This document shows positions 12,533 through 24,317 of a DNA stretch of 64,000 nt, in pieces. The stretch covers positions 8,948,682-9,012,681 of the forward strand of contig JAQFVV010012398.1 in the NCBI GenBank assembly GCA_028023455.1. The letters run 5' to 3'. Under the pieces are notes generated by a model. It was not told the origin of the DNA. It saw nothing but the letters and a program-made list of their open reading frames with translations, and ran no database searches. Source of the DNA: Epiperipatus broadwayi. Its lineage: Eukaryota > Onychophora > Udeonychophora > Euonychophora > Peripatidae. Each line of letters opens with the position of its first letter. Position 1 is the first letter of the stretch. The translations under genes were made by a program, and so were the position numbers.

Positions 12533-13102
12533 CCCGGAAAAGTTTGGAGAGAGGAAAGCCATATTTGTTTTAAAGAAGTGCTACTAGAATCTATGTGTGT
12601 CTTTAAATTATGAATTTCAATAGTGTCTCCATCATGGTGAGGGGTTAAACTTCAGGAGTCTGACTGCTGGGCCCAAAGTCCCCAGAAGATCTTCAAAGAA
12701 GCTGCTAAACTAAACCTTTTCCGGACCAATCATGCTGCCAAAACATGAAATAATCAAGTCAAATGTCATTCAAAAGTTCAAAATGCGTGCCTACATTTCA
12801 TCCAACTGGACTCTGCCATGTGTAATCTAAAGAACCAACCAAGAAGGAATGGTAATATCTTTCTTGAAACAACTGCTACTTTCTGGCCAGTTTCTGAACT
12901 TTATTTTACACCACCTTTTAAGCTATCTACTGTAAAATTTTCTTTTTAATTATGCTATGTAGTAATTCTTTATCTTAATCTCTAGTCTCTAAAATTAGTA
13001 TTATGTTAACTTCCTTTTTTTTTCTTATGATGGCAGTTTGTTTATCTAACCTTACTATATATATTAAATAATCATTAATGTCATTTATTTCTATTATATG
13101 CC

Positions 13103-13240
13103 AATAATCCTTTGACTCAATGATCTCCTTTGTTTCATTTGCCTTATGCAAGTAATATAATATTAAGTCTTATAGTAATTCTCGCCCATTAGAACTAGAT
13201 TAATACCGTTCTATTAATCATCAAGTCGAAAGAATTTATT
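13103..13240. repeat. Conserved long stem-loop in R2 copy A
   Basis: AATAATCCTTTGACTCAATG on the left can pair with the block ATCATCAAGTCGAAAGAATT on the right. Copy B has the better-matched pair CTTTCGACTCGATGAT and ATTATCGAGTCGAAA (41371-41495). Conservation of the pairing in both copies suggests that the structure belonged to the ancestral element. Confidence 0.55.
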
Positions 13241-14643
13241 AAATGTTTACTCTTTTGCTAATGGCTGATATTGACTATTAGCTATTTCTAACCTATGCCC
13301 CTGCTATTTTCTTGAGTTTCACCAATATTTATTTATTCATAGTCATAATGTTAAAATGTTTTGCAAAAAGATCGATAAAGGAATTTAATGTTAATATATT
13401 CTAAGTTAAATTTGTATTTCTGTATTAATATTCAGGGAGGGCATAAAATTATTTAGGGCATAATTAGTATAGTTATATAATTATGTTAAGTACTTTTAGT
13501 TAAAGCCTGTTTGACTTTAATTTAACTTGATCAGGTCATCACATAGATCATTCTTTATATAAATGGGTTTTATTCATTAACCATGATGATTACCAAGTCA
13601 TCATTTTTCTGAATGTTACTGGCGCGAGCGCTCTCCTGCTTCATAGGCTTGTCATCAGTGATACTATTTTTACTTTAATTACTGAGGAAGAAATCACTTC
13701 CGCCACTTGCTTGCTTTTTATTATATTGGAACGCCAAAGGTTCGTGGTGACCTGGCTTTCTCTGTGTTCCACATTTCCTTGATAGGGCATAAAGACTTGT
13801 AAAACACAAGCTGCCCTCCTATTTAAATCACTGAAAAGCCATGATTTCTTGTATTCATTTTTATAGCTCATAAGATGTCAGTACCATTTACTTCTCAGCT
13901 CAAATAAAGCCCCTCTCTCTCATGCTCGTAAATCATGATGAATTGATTTCATTAAAGTTGAACAAATTCTTATTCATTTCTAATTAAATAAGTTTCCTGT
14001 TAAATAGTAAAGTTATGCCCTAAATACGTATCTTGCTCTTCATGAATTGATTTACGAATGTGAAAATAAATCTCACATTCTTTCGTTTAAAATTAGAATC
14101 ATAATTTCTGTCTACCTTTATTTTCTTGTCTGGGCATAGACACATATAATCCTCCTAGAATATTGCGTAATAGTTATTGGCATATAATAAGGACTGCCAT
14201 TCTTATTGTAAATTATAAATTCTTTTTAAAAACTAGGGGTAATCTATATAATCATAATCTAAAAGTTGAACAAAATATTTATTATTATTAAACATTTTAT
14301 TAACACATTTGGTTTTTAACTTTCTTTATTATTCAATAATTATTTTAATATTAATGCTCGCTGTCTGTATTGGCAACTCAAACATATACATATATGAGTT
14401 GACTTAGAAATACCCTTAGTTATTTTATTATACATTATTAGTGTCAGATCAGGGGGTCTCAAATCATCATCATCCATTGAGCTAGTTTCTTGGCACATAG
14501 TCATTTACCATCGACATATGTCATCCATTGATTTGATCTGAGCTTGTGAGTTTGGTTTGAATTCAGTTTGGTTTGACTGAGTTTGAATCCGACTGTGCAG
14601 TTGGGTCATGTTGGTGTGGGTGGTTTTTCGACTGGTACAATAC

Positions 14644-15124
14644 ATACATATATAACAGTTTTGTAAATTATGTTGGTTTAGTAATATTTGGGCTTTCAAG
14701 CATTTTTTAGGTTTTAATAGTTTCTTTTTTAGTGTAGTACAAAAAATTATATGCTGATTTGGAAAAAATAGGTTATGTTTCGATATCATGTTGTTTTACA
14801 AATTAAAAGTCATTTTAATAAAATTTAAGAAATATATTTTATAAATACATTTAATAGTTTACCATTGTATGAATACACACAAATTTTTGAAAAATTGGAT
14901 GAAATCAAGTTTAATAGATATCACATGTAAATGAGATGAGAATTTATTTTTTATTTATATATAATACTGGCAATAGCGATCGATTGTAAGCTGAGTATAG
15001 TTTAATATTTATTTAGATAATTAGTTTTAGTATACTAAATTGTAAAATGTTATCTTCAGTTTTATTACATATATTAGACAAATAAATGACATATATCACG
15101 ATATGTATTTAATAAATTACAAAC
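14644..15124. other. AT-rich spacer between R2 and an RTE LINE
   Basis: No ORF or repeat is recognised. The (TA)-rich segment at 15128-15146 lies just inside the start of the next element. Confidence 0.5.
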
Positions 15125-15192
15125 AATAATTATATATATAATTATATAGTAATAAAGAACAAGTACCTTCTATATCTATTATATCTTCTGAA

Positions 15193-16640
15193 TTGCCCAG
15201 AATTTTAAATGAAGAAGTGAGACATGCAATTAAATTTATGAAGACAGAAAAAGGTCCAGGTAATGATGAAATTATAATTGATATATTAAAAGAAGCAGAT
15301 GAAGAAATAGAAATTTTTTTAGCAAAGTTATATACCAAATATCTAAATGATAAAGATGTACCAGATGATTGGAAAAATACAGTATTAATATTAATATTTA
15401 AAAAGGTGATAAAAAAGATATCAGAAATTACAGATCTATCAGCCTTTTATCAGTTTTATACAAAACTTTTACCAAGATAATTACAACTTGTCTACAGAAA
15501 ACATTGCATTTCCACCAACCAAGAGAACAAACTGTTTTTAAAAGTGGCTTTATCCAGGTATTGAGAAAAGTATATAGAAAGGGCAAATAAATATGAGTTG
15601 CCATTATGCTTTGGATTTGCAGATTATGAAAAGGCATTTGATTCTATAAACATTTCTTCAGTGATTAAAGCATTGGATCATCAAGGTGTAGATCCAGGAT
15701 ATTGTCATATTTTAAAGAATATTTACAAAAATGCAACAGCAACAATTAGGTTACATAATGATGCTAGGAAAGTCAATATTGAGAAAGGTGTAAGATAGAG
15801 TGACTTCATATCTCCAAAACTTTTTACAGCAGTGCTGCAAGAAGTATTTTGTGGATTAAAATGGGAAGATAAAGGAGTGAAAGTAAATGGAGATTATTTA
15901 AGTCATTTAGATTTTGCAGATGATGTAGTTGTTTTTGAAAATAATGCTTTAGAGTTTCAGGAAATGTTGCAAGAGTTATCAGATGAAACTAGAAAAATAA
16001 GACTAAAGATAAATGTTAAAAAGACTTAAGTAATGATTAATAGATTTTCTCAACATATGAAAATGAAGATTGATTATGATGAGTTAGAAGAAATTAATTA
16101 CAAATATCCTTTGTCAGATTATTAATGCAGATGGAAACATAATGGATAAAATTAATTATAGAATTAAACTTGGTTGGAATGCTTTTAGTAAAAATAATTT
16201 GATACTAAAAGGAAATATGCCTATGTGTTTGAAAAGGAAGGTTTTTAATAAATGTGTTTTACCAGTCCTTACTTATAGATCTGAGACTTGGACACTTAAT
16301 AAAAGAGTAATACAGAAACTTCAGACCATTTAAAGAAGTATGGAGAGGTGCATGTTGGGAGTAACAAGAAGATATCGATAATGCAATATATGGGTAAGAG
16401 AACAAACAGGTGTTACTGATCTCATTGAAAAAATTAAAAGACAAATGGAGTTGTGCTGAACATATTGCTAGAAGAGATGATAATAGACGGACAATTGAAA
16501 TCTTAAACAGGATTCCAAGATATTGTAAAAGAACCAGAAAGAGACCACATGTGAGATGGAGGGATGAAATTAAAAAAGTGTAAAGGGGGTGATGTGGAGA
16601 AGACATGCTAGAGATCAGAAAAGTTGTATTAAACTTGGGG
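15193..16640 (+). pseudogene. RTE reverse transcriptase pseudogene
   Basis: It would have encoded an RNA-dependent DNA polymerase. Motif A aspartates (DYEKAFDS) and the catalytic FADD of motif C are both still present, so loss of function comes from frame breaks rather than from active-site loss. The segment between motifs A and C contains a stop just after GVR (15797), in the region where the motif B glycine/serine loop should be. The last 150 bp correspond to the C-terminal block RKRPHVKWMYEIRKCAG, seen intact in the fragment at 25592. Confidence 0.8.
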
Positions 16641-16672
16641 AGACCTTCTTCCTGCAGCAGATTGATAATTGT

Positions 16673-16691
16673 TGATGATGATGATGATGAT
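16673..16691 (+). repeat. (GAT)n tail of the RTE LINE
   Basis: Six GAT-type repeats close the element. The fragment at 25592 ends in the same kind of run (25781-25796). Confidence 0.85.
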
Positions 16692-16692
16692 A

Positions 16693-17815
16693 TTAGGGAG
16701 CCAATCCTTGTTTTAATGTTTATAATATATATTAAATTATTTAATTTATTAAGAAGATGCAAAACTTACTGTACACACAACTGCGATGATTATTATTTTA
16801 TTTTTTTTAAGTTGGAACTTATCATGCTATTTCTAGATTGATTATACACTTTGACATTGATGAATTTACTGGTGAATGTAGTGGAACTAATGCGAATGTT
16901 GAGCTTTATCTATTGGTTTCTTCAAGAGTAGTTGATATTTTAAGTCAAATACTGGCGATTCTAAAAAATGGTATTTTTATTATGGCTCACATGAATAATT
17001 AATTAAATTATAATTTACCTTTTTTGCATGTGTAATAATATTACTATAACTTTTATTTTATCATATACGCTTCTGGTTAAGCATATTTTGGGGTTCGTTT
17101 ACTTTTTCAGATATCGTAGTTAAGTTATTAGAACATATATGGTAAATAAGTGATAATTTATAATATATATGTAAATACATGAAAACAATCCACACCTAAA
17201 CAATATCCATATCAATAAGAATCAACCATCTCAATATATATATATATGCATTTTTCAAAAGACTTGAATAGAATTGCTTAATTTAAATATTATATAGTAA
17301 TCGTAACTATGAATTGAATGAAGTTGTTTTATTTTTAGCAATACTTCATTAAGTTTCCAGTTGTATAGTTCATAGAAGACTGTCATTTCATTTATTTTTT
17401 TGTGTGTAGATACGGATGACTAGCTATTTGATTTTTTTTATTTAAATGCTTTATTTTTGATTTTATTTCCCATTAATTTGTTATGTGTAGAGTTTATCCT
17501 GTTTAGTGAGGACAATAGGTTTTCTGAAATTCATTGTAAAACAAAAATATCATATAAAAAACAAGGGATTAAAATAATTTTTATAGAAAAAATATTAGCT
17601 TGTTATTGCGGATAAAAATTGTACCATAAATTGTGATTATTGTATTAACAAACTTACTTAATACAGTATATATAGTAATTTTTAAAAAAATATCTAATGT
17701 GCAATATATGCATGTGGAAACTGCATTGCATGTGTATTATGCAGGTGTTTTCTTAAAATATGCATGTATGTAAGATAATGTAATTTAAATCAATTAAAAC
17801 AGGCAAAAATCCCCA
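16693..17815. other. AT-rich spacer, no gene
   Basis: It shows short TA tracts and A/T homopolymers only, and nothing recognisable on either strand. Confidence 0.5.
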
Positions 17816-17817
17816 TA

Positions 17818-17950
17818 TAGTAGTGCCACTCAGTGCAAGCCAGAGTAATCAATGGTTATCAGAAGTCTTGTACATAAAATCCCTATCTAATAACAATTAT
17901 AACAGTTATGAGCAAGCATAAGAAATGGTGATCATGTAATGTTTAGTGGT
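17818..17950 (+). repeat. Short repeat shared with 50985-51425
   Basis: GTAGTGCCACTCAGTG up to TTGTACATAAAATCCCTATC resembles 50988-51058, and AAATGGTGATCATGTAATG resembles 51398-51417. The other copy has about 300 extra bases between the two parts and leads into a PLE endonuclease fragment, so this may be the untranslated or terminal part of a PLE. Confidence 0.55.
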
Positions 17951-17999
17951 TTAATTTAAATCAATGTAAAAAAATATTTAGTTCAAAATTGTTTTTTAT

Positions 18000-18612
18000 A
18001 ATCCATCCAAGCAGTACTCATCGTCATTCAGTTTTCTGAATCATCGGGTATTCATTCTAAAAATCCATCATTATCTTCTAAAATTTTTGATGATCATGGC
18101 TATTTTTAAGGAAATGCATAAGGTATTGATGAGCTGGGAATCCATAAAAAAAAATTTAGAATGGAAGGTTGATTTGTTTCTTTTTATGCATTTTACAAGG
18201 TTTTATTTTTCACGTTATGCTGCTCCCACCCTTATGATAGGAAATCAGTTCTTTCAGGTTTTTTTTATTTTCAGCTTTTTTTCTACAGGCTTGTCAATTT
18301 TCTTTTCTTCATTGTCTTCTTTTTCTTTATCCAATTACATTGATTCCTCATTAGTTAATTTTTTCATGTGTGATTTCATCAGAAGCTCTTCAATGCCATC
18401 ATTATCAACTTCTGTAGATCCTGTTTTCTTGGCTAGATTGAATATATTTTTCTATATGATTAAAATAGATTCCTTTTCAACTTTAGTGCTGGCAATGAAT
18501 TGTCAGCAGTTTTTTTTTCCATTTAAGGTTAAGAATTATATTAGGGTCTTTGTTCATGCATTGCCTATAAAGTCAACAACTGTTTTTATATTGAAGTACC
18601 AGAGTATATGAA
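18000..18612 (-). pseudogene. pogo/Tigger (CENP-B-like DDE) transposase C-terminal fragment
   Basis: Read on the minus strand, about 18600 to 18290 gives a degraded GNCWQ-like block (KKNCWQFIAS) followed by AKKTGSTEVDNDGIEELLMK and SHMKKLTNEES. The arrangement CW..., then an acidic linker, then EELL...H...LTNEE is characteristic of the end of Tigger/jerky/pogo transposases, which cut and paste Tc1-mariner-superfamily DNA transposons. After LTNEES the frame meets a stop and becomes K/E-rich. The DDE catalytic core and the DNA-binding N-terminus were not found upstream (18.6-19.1 kb). This is a dead fragment; neither terminal inverted repeat was located. The long plus-strand ORF here is only its shadow. 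Confidence 0.6.
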
Positions 18613-19129
18613 ATTGTCTTATCAGCATCCATATCCAAAGTGTTGACAGGATACTGAGTTAGTTGTTAAAGATAGTACATTTTGAAAGTTGTTATTGATC
18701 AAAAGATTGAAGAAGTGATGTGATGTTTAGTGGTATTACTTTCTGCCATGCTTTCAGTTGAGATGAATGTAGTTGCAAACTTTAAAAAAAAAAAATCTGT
18801 AAAAAAAAAATTCAGTTTTTCTAGAAAACAAAAAGTGAGGCTTTTCTATGCAAATGTTTATCAAAATGGACTGAGAAAGGGAGAGGAAGCCAACAGTTGA
18901 CAAGTTTTTGTGTTATTCACAAAATTGTTTTTCACTCTGCTGAAAAAAAACATACTGAGGTTTCATTTTTTTTAAATTCATAGTCTTATATTATTTATAT
19001 GAGTGTTCTTTAGATTCATGATTATAAATTTATAATAATGAATGCTTTAACCAACTACATTGTTTTGTCAAAGATAACAATCAGCAAAAATTCTGTATAC
19101 ATATGAAGACCCTCCTAATTTCTTTATTT

Positions 19130-19900
19130 TTTTCTTAAAAGTTAGATTAATTAGTGTTTTACAAATATTATGAATTATCACATTTGCTTGATTTATGGAG
19201 CTATTTATCACGATCATGTGAGTAGTTTTTTTATTTTTTTTCTCTATTCAATATTTTTGGGTTTTTTGCCAATAAAACTTGTGTTCAATGATACATGCAT
19301 GGTTTATCATTTTAGACATTTCTTCTCTAATGATTACTTTGTACAATTTAAATTATTTTTCAAAAGGATGGGTTGTTTTATTAATATATATTCTTCTACT
19401 CTCACATGATGTTTCATAAGTAAAGTTTTTGTTTTTAGCATTTCGAATTTAGGTCTTATAGATGTTAAAATTTTTCATGGTATGCTATGGCTCTATGAAA
19501 TTGTCCTACTGTTACACTGATTGCAGATTTTCTTAGTTGGTATGCTATTTCTAGTATATGGGGATAAACTACATTATCTATCATCTGTTTTTGTCATTTT
19601 TTTGTACTCTAAGATTTTTCTAATTATAGCTGATGGATAATCATTCTTTATGAGAATTTCTATTTAGGATTTTTCCTTTTCCAAATCGCTATGTCTGGAT
19701 AAACTTCTTTTATTATTTTCCATTGCAATAAAATAACTCCACATTTTGTTTCTATCATGATTTGATATATATCTGCTAAATATTTTTAACATGAATACAT
19801 TTTCTGCAAACTGTAATTTTGTTTTTGCCACAACTGATTCTTGTCATAAAAATATTAAAAAATACCAATTTTTGTTTTTGTTCTATTTATTTACATAATG
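19130..19900 (-). pseudogene. Penelope-like element, RT C-terminus plus GIY-YIG endonuclease
   Basis: Read from about 19700 downwards it gives IKNDYPSAIIRKILEYKK, then VVYPHILEIAYQLRK with a frameshift into KICNQC, then KFEMLKTK (end of the RT domain). These are followed by FTYETSCESRRIYINKTTHP, then MINHACIIEHKFYWQKTQKY and a final INSSINQANVIIH. This is the order of a PLE C-terminus: the GIY-YIG core appears as YETSCESRRIYIN, followed by the H-x-W and IN-R regions. PLEs copy by reverse transcription and cut the target with the GIY-YIG nuclease. The upstream RT catalytic motifs are not recognisable. At least two frame breaks are present. Related fragments lie at 45470-46140 and 51425-51580. 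Confidence 0.7.
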
Positions 19901-21023
19901 TTTATACTAGAGTCTCATCATGAAGTCATACAACATAGCAATGCCAAACTATGGATAAATGAAGTAGTAAGTATTTATAGCTGTAATTTTAAGATATTAA
20001 ACAAAATATTTTTTCTGTTGTACTTTCTGGCACAATTTTCCTTCTTTCCATGCTAAAAATTAATGTCTTGTGATGGTTTTCCTCTGAAAAATTTCATTAG
20101 CAAACCATTTAACTTGTAGATAAAAGATCCTCAAAGTGGCCTGTTGGCATCTGTATGATTTTAATAGAAACAATCTGTTTAGTGCATATCCTAGTCTGAA
20201 GTAAAGTTTTTCTCTAGGTAAAAATAGACTCTTTTTCAAAAAAAACTTCCCTAGAAAAAAAATCACTTCTACATTTGCACAACTTCTCACTTCTTCCCTA
20301 AATATTGACAGTAAAATAAATTTATTTTTGTTAATGAATTTATTATTTTTATATAATTTATCACATTTTTTTTAATAACTAAGTAATGTTTATATCTAGT
20401 TTTGTTTGAATAAATTTGAATTTTAAGAGAAAACTAGCTTGTCCAAATCTGTTTTTTTAATTGTAAATTTAATTTTTAATCATTTTAAGATTGATTTCAT
20501 TATATATATGCTTTTAATAAACCTTAACCAAATCAAAAAGATTTCTTTAAGAATATTTTTTTTTATTAAACACACTTTTTTATATTGAACAGTTGCATGA
20601 ATTTCTTGGTGATGATAAAAATAATGATTTAATGACTGATTCAGTTTTCTTGGATTATAAAAGGTCATGTAAATATAAATTTAAGTTTGATATTGAAAGT
20701 GTTAAGATTCTTCATGAAGAGAGAAACCATAATAAAAGAAAAATTAAGGAGGCTATTTTAATAAATAGGATTAAAATGAAGTTAATTAATAGACAAGTTG
20801 CTAATATTAAAATTCGAGATTTGTGGAATTTGAGGTGTTGACGTTTGCTTCCGTTTCATTTTTTAATTTAATGGCAGTTAAAGCAGGTTAAGGAATTAAC
20901 CAAAAGTACTTCTGCAGATTGAAAGACTGTATATAATAGTTTATTAGTGTTATATATATACAAAATCCTAAACTAATTCCAATTAAAGTGAGAAATTTTT
21001 AAGAAAATGTTTTGAATATGTAT
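19901..21023. other. AT-rich spacer, no supported gene
   Basis: Short ORFs at 20060-20290 and 20593-20841 have no recognised similarity and ordinary local base composition. Confidence 0.45.
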
Positions 21024-21040
21024 AATAAAAAGTATTATTT
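21024..21040 (+). repeat. 17-bp target-site duplication, left copy
   Basis: AATAAAAAGTATTATTT occurs here and again at 23545-23561, exactly bracketing the LINE. The match is perfect. Confidence 0.9.
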
Positions 21041-23544
21041 ACCAACCTAAAACTTAAATACAGAACTCAGCAAAAAAAATTGGCTGAGTATCTGTCCACC
21101 AAAAGAGCCAACAGATTTATTGATGCCTAGCATTGCTGGTCTCATGGATATATCCATTGGGTGCTGGGACTATATAACAAGAAAAACATACCATCCATGA
21201 TTCAAACAAATGGAAAATCATTGATCGGACCACAAATGATTAATGGAATAAAACAATATTTTGAAGAACAACTGCACCAAGTAGCTGAACTGCCCCCCAA
21301 GATATGGTATAGCACTGAAGATAACCACATCATCTCAGAGCAAACAATCAAAATTAAACTTGAATCCCTACCAGACTGCACACACCCAGGTATTCATGGA
21401 ATCCCACAATTCATTCTGCTGCATCTCAGTCAATTCTCAATCACAATAATTACAAAAATGGCTAATTACATTGCCCATGGAAATAGAAACATCTCAGAAT
21501 TATACCCGATTGCAATGGTTTCTTTTTTGAAAAAACACAAAGCCCCCTCAGAATTCTCCAGCCTCCGGCCCATCTCGATGATCCCGCTAATGGTCAAAGT
21601 CATCAAATCCACAATAAAAGATGCTATACAGGAAACCAATCTCGATCATATCTCCAAAAGTCAATATGCAAGGAAGGGATCTTCCACTACAATGCCAATG
21701 TTGCACATTAAGATGCTAGTAGATCAACTCTGCACTCACAGAAGAACTAAACCCATAGCTGTTCAGCTAGATATAGCTGCAGCATTTGACTCTGTAAGAA
21801 CAGACCTCCTCCTCCAGCTTCTGGCAGAAAACCACACTCCCAAAGCTTACATCCAGATTATTTCAAGTCTGCTCAGAAACCACCAGATCTGCATCTCATT
21901 AAATGGTAGAATCACAAGTAGTTTCAAACCTTGCCTATTCATTCCTCAAGGCTCCCCATTAAGCTCCCTCCTGTTCATTATATATATAAATCCTTTGTTG
22001 AAAGAAATAGAAAAACACCTGCCTGGAGTCTTTGTCCCAAGCCTAAACAGAGAGATAGGAGCTCTTGCCTTCATTGATGACATCCTTATCATACTTCCCT
22101 CACAAATACCTTACTACTAAACTCAATTTTGGATCACTATACAGCAAAATTCAAACTAAAATTTAACCTTACAAAATCTACGGCCTGGAAAATTGCCACA
22201 GGGAAAAAGATTTCCACTCACTTCTCTGGAGAGTCCCAGAACTTCTTGGACTCCCCTTCCACAAACCTCCCTCAGTAAATGCAAGGGAAGTACAAAACAA
22301 CATAATTGATTCGGCAAACAAACTAATAGCATCCCTGTCCAAAGTTTACCTTTCACTTCATGGCAAGGTAACATTACTAAAAATGATCCTGCTCCCTAAG
22401 ATTAACTACTATCTCCTGATCATCAAACCAATTAAACAGTTTGAGGGGAAGATCAACTCACTTTGCTCTAGGCTCTTTTGGCATGGGAAAACAGTCATCA
22501 TTAGCCTTGCCAGAATGCAGTGTCCTCATCAGTTAAATGGCCTATGTCTACACTCCATAAATACAAGTTACTTTCAAAAAGGCTATAACATACTCAGTAG
22601 ATTCTCAGAGGACATCGCAAACATAGAAGTTCCCATAGCTGTGCAACCCACCGATCAACTGCCATCCTCCAAGGCAGACTGGATCACAACACTAGATAGC
22701 CTCATTAAGCAGCAGCACAATCCTCACAATGCCGTGGCTACCAGAAAAATTAAATATTGGGATGCCTACAGCATTATTCATCCACAGATCCAACCGCCTT
22801 ATGGCAAGCTGAATTTAACGAACAAAAATCTCATAAATAAATTCAAAAGATGGAGTTTGGAAGCAAAATTCTTGGATTTTACCATCAAAATAAATCTAGA
22901 AGCATTACCCACCAGTTGGTTTCTAACATACAAAAGAGGTTACTCCAGTATCAACCTGCTCTGTCAACTATGCAAGAGAGAAAATGAAACAATAGACCAT
23001 ATAATACATAGATGCCCAAAACTCGGCAGCAACAGAGAACTGATATTTATCAGCTCAAAAATAAACTTCCAAACAATCACCTCAATCTGGCGATGTATTG
23101 TTATAAAAACTGTCACATGGATTCGGCTCTCCATATTCTACACATTTGTGCTCTGGACAACATTCTGCAAACTTAGCTTAGAACATCCAACTCCCGATGC
23201 TAAACAGATCTATGTCCATATGATCAACAAGATTAAACAAAGAGATGAGACAATCGGACCATGCCGCATTGTAGAAGATATGTGAAATCTTCTGGACATC
23301 CCAGAACTCCACACAAAAAACAGAAATTAATTCCCAACTCACAATGAGATAACTCACTACTACCCATATTCAAACAATTATGGAAACAAAATGATTAATA
23401 AGCTAAGACTGAAAATGATCCAGTTTGATGTGCAACCAATCCTCATTTCCACAGAAAAATAATCAAGAAAATTCCCATGGCTTCCATCTATAACAAGAAT
23501 GATATCTGTGTAATCATAGTATTTAATAAATAAATGTTTATTGA
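21041..23544 (+). mobile_element. Family A LINE, 5'-truncated insertion
   Basis: This 2.5-kb non-LTR retrotransposon copy is bounded by a perfect 17-bp target duplication. It keeps the second half of ORF2 (reverse transcriptase and C-terminal zinc-knuckle region) and ends with TTTATTGAAA, matching the end of the full-length relative at 35816 (TATTATTGAAAC). Its base composition is clearly less AT-rich than its surroundings. The perfect duplication points to a fairly recent insertion, in contrast to the eroded RTE copies. Confidence 0.9.
21161..23285 (+). pseudogene. Family A LINE ORF2: reverse transcriptase and CCHC end
   Basis: The first open part (21161-22120) encodes RT motifs in order: SSLRPISMIPLMVKVIKS, YARKGSST, QLDIAAAFDSV (motif A), FIPQGSPLSSLLFIIYINPL (motif B) and AFIDDILIILPS (motif C, FIDD instead of YADD). 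A stop and frameshift at about 22120 separate it from the next part. There LNSILDHYTAKFKLKFN continues the thumb, and 22383-23285 carries the C-terminal domain with LCSRLFWHGK and the knuckle CQLCKRENETIDHIIHRC (C-x2-C-x8-H-x4-C). The endonuclease domain was lost by 5' truncation. It cannot be active because of the frame breaks. I do not assign the clade beyond non-LTR, APE-type by comparison with the copy at 29917. Confidence 0.88.
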
Positions 23545-23561
23545 AATAAAAAGTATTATTT
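23545..23561 (+). repeat. 17-bp target-site duplication, right copy
   Basis: Identical to 21024-21040. Confidence 0.9.
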
Positions 23562-23713
23562 GCATTTTATACAGTATTATTTTATATGTATATATTTTTT
23601 AACTTATACCATTTTTATTTTTTACCCTGTTAAGTATGTAATAGGAATAATATACATGTTCAACTCAGCCTTTTTAAAAAAATCAATCCACTATAAAAGT
23701 AAAAAAATATTTT

Positions 23714-23745
23714 CCAATAAAAATACATATGCATCTTAGGGACCA
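23714..23745 (+). ncRNA. Truncated third copy of the hammerhead-associated repeat
   Basis: CCAAT is followed, after a deletion of the stem II region, by CATATGCATCTTAGGGA, the cleavage-side half of the motif seen at 5274 and 9023. Downstream, CATTTGTTTTGGG and CAGATGTCTTTATTTATG match the flank of the other copies. It is a clear relic that cannot fold into the ribozyme. Confidence 0.4.
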
Positions 23746-24317
23746 TTTGTTTTGGGTTTTTTTTTCAGATGTCTTTATTTATGTGTTTTAAGAAAGTGTG
23801 TTGGGATGAACGTTTTAAGTATATTTAGAAAAGATATTACACATGGAATAAAAAAAGTAAAGTTGTGTTATTCCATGTGTTTATGTAAAATTTAAAAAAA
23901 CAGATATGCTATTTTTTAAATGAAGTTTAAATTTTTTTATCTGGGTTAAAAATAACTCTGCTTTAATAAATGATTAGTAATAATAAACAATGTAGTTATT
24001 TGAAGAGATTAGGGTCAAAAGTTGTTAGGATAGAAAGTTTGACACTTATAAGTCAAAATGTAATATATATTGTGGCACTGATAATGATGATTGAACCCCC
24101 ATTACAAGTTTATACTAGCTAGCCTGATAAACATAAATTCATCAAAGAGCTAAACATCTTAAAATAGATCACCATAGATTGAAAGTAAATATATATGTGT
24201 GTAGACAATATATATATACACAGCATGTATATTTTATTCATAAATGTAATAAATTATACGTGGAAGACTTTTCTGTTAATTATATATATATATATTTTAT
24301 CATGAAGAAAAAATCTT

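Larger units (their letters stand above)
11861..14639 (+). repeat. Dispersed repeat R2, copy A (TG...CA ends)
   Basis: This 2.78-kb block matches 40205-42805 in the same orientation along its whole length. It starts TGAAGCAGTCGGATC and ends TTCGACTGGTACA. Outermost bases are TG and CA, and the ends form an imperfect inverted repeat (TGAAGCAGTC against TGTACCAGTC). ATAC lies immediately outside both ends (11857-11860 and 14640-14643). These are features of an LTR-type unit with a 4-bp target duplication, but the unit is long, no protein-coding domain is seen, and copy B has the same ATAC flanks. A TATAAATAG box lies at 12524. It may be a solo LTR, a large non-autonomous element or an undescribed family. 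Confidence 0.85.
15125..16692 (+). mobile_element. RTE-type LINE, 5'-truncated and broken
   Basis: This is a reverse-transcriptase region of the RTE kind, which drives LINE copying by target-primed reverse transcription. The pieces read in order: GPGNDEIIIDILKEADEEIE and PDDWKNTVLI (finger region, 15250-15400), FGFADYEKAFDSI (motif A, about 15610), LDFADDVVVFE (motif C, about 15910), LPVLTYRSETWTLNKR (about 16260) and a C-terminal block after 16480 read in shifted frames. The endonuclease domain is missing. Stops and frameshifts interrupt it at about 15480, 15797, 16029 and 16332. The 3' end is a (GAT)n run at 16673-16690, typical of RTE tails. Fragments at 25592, 54365, 57420 and 58165 belong to the same family. 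Confidence 0.85.

Noticed and set aside
16259-16762. 167-codon minus-strand ORF across the RTE tail
   Set aside because: It is antisense to the RTE C-terminal region and rich in S and L because of the CATCAT complement of the (GAT)n tail.
18087-18611. 174-codon plus-strand ORF, the longest open frame in its region
   Set aside because: It is rich in F, S and L, and the opposite strand carries a recognisable pogo/Tigger transposase end, so it is a shadow.
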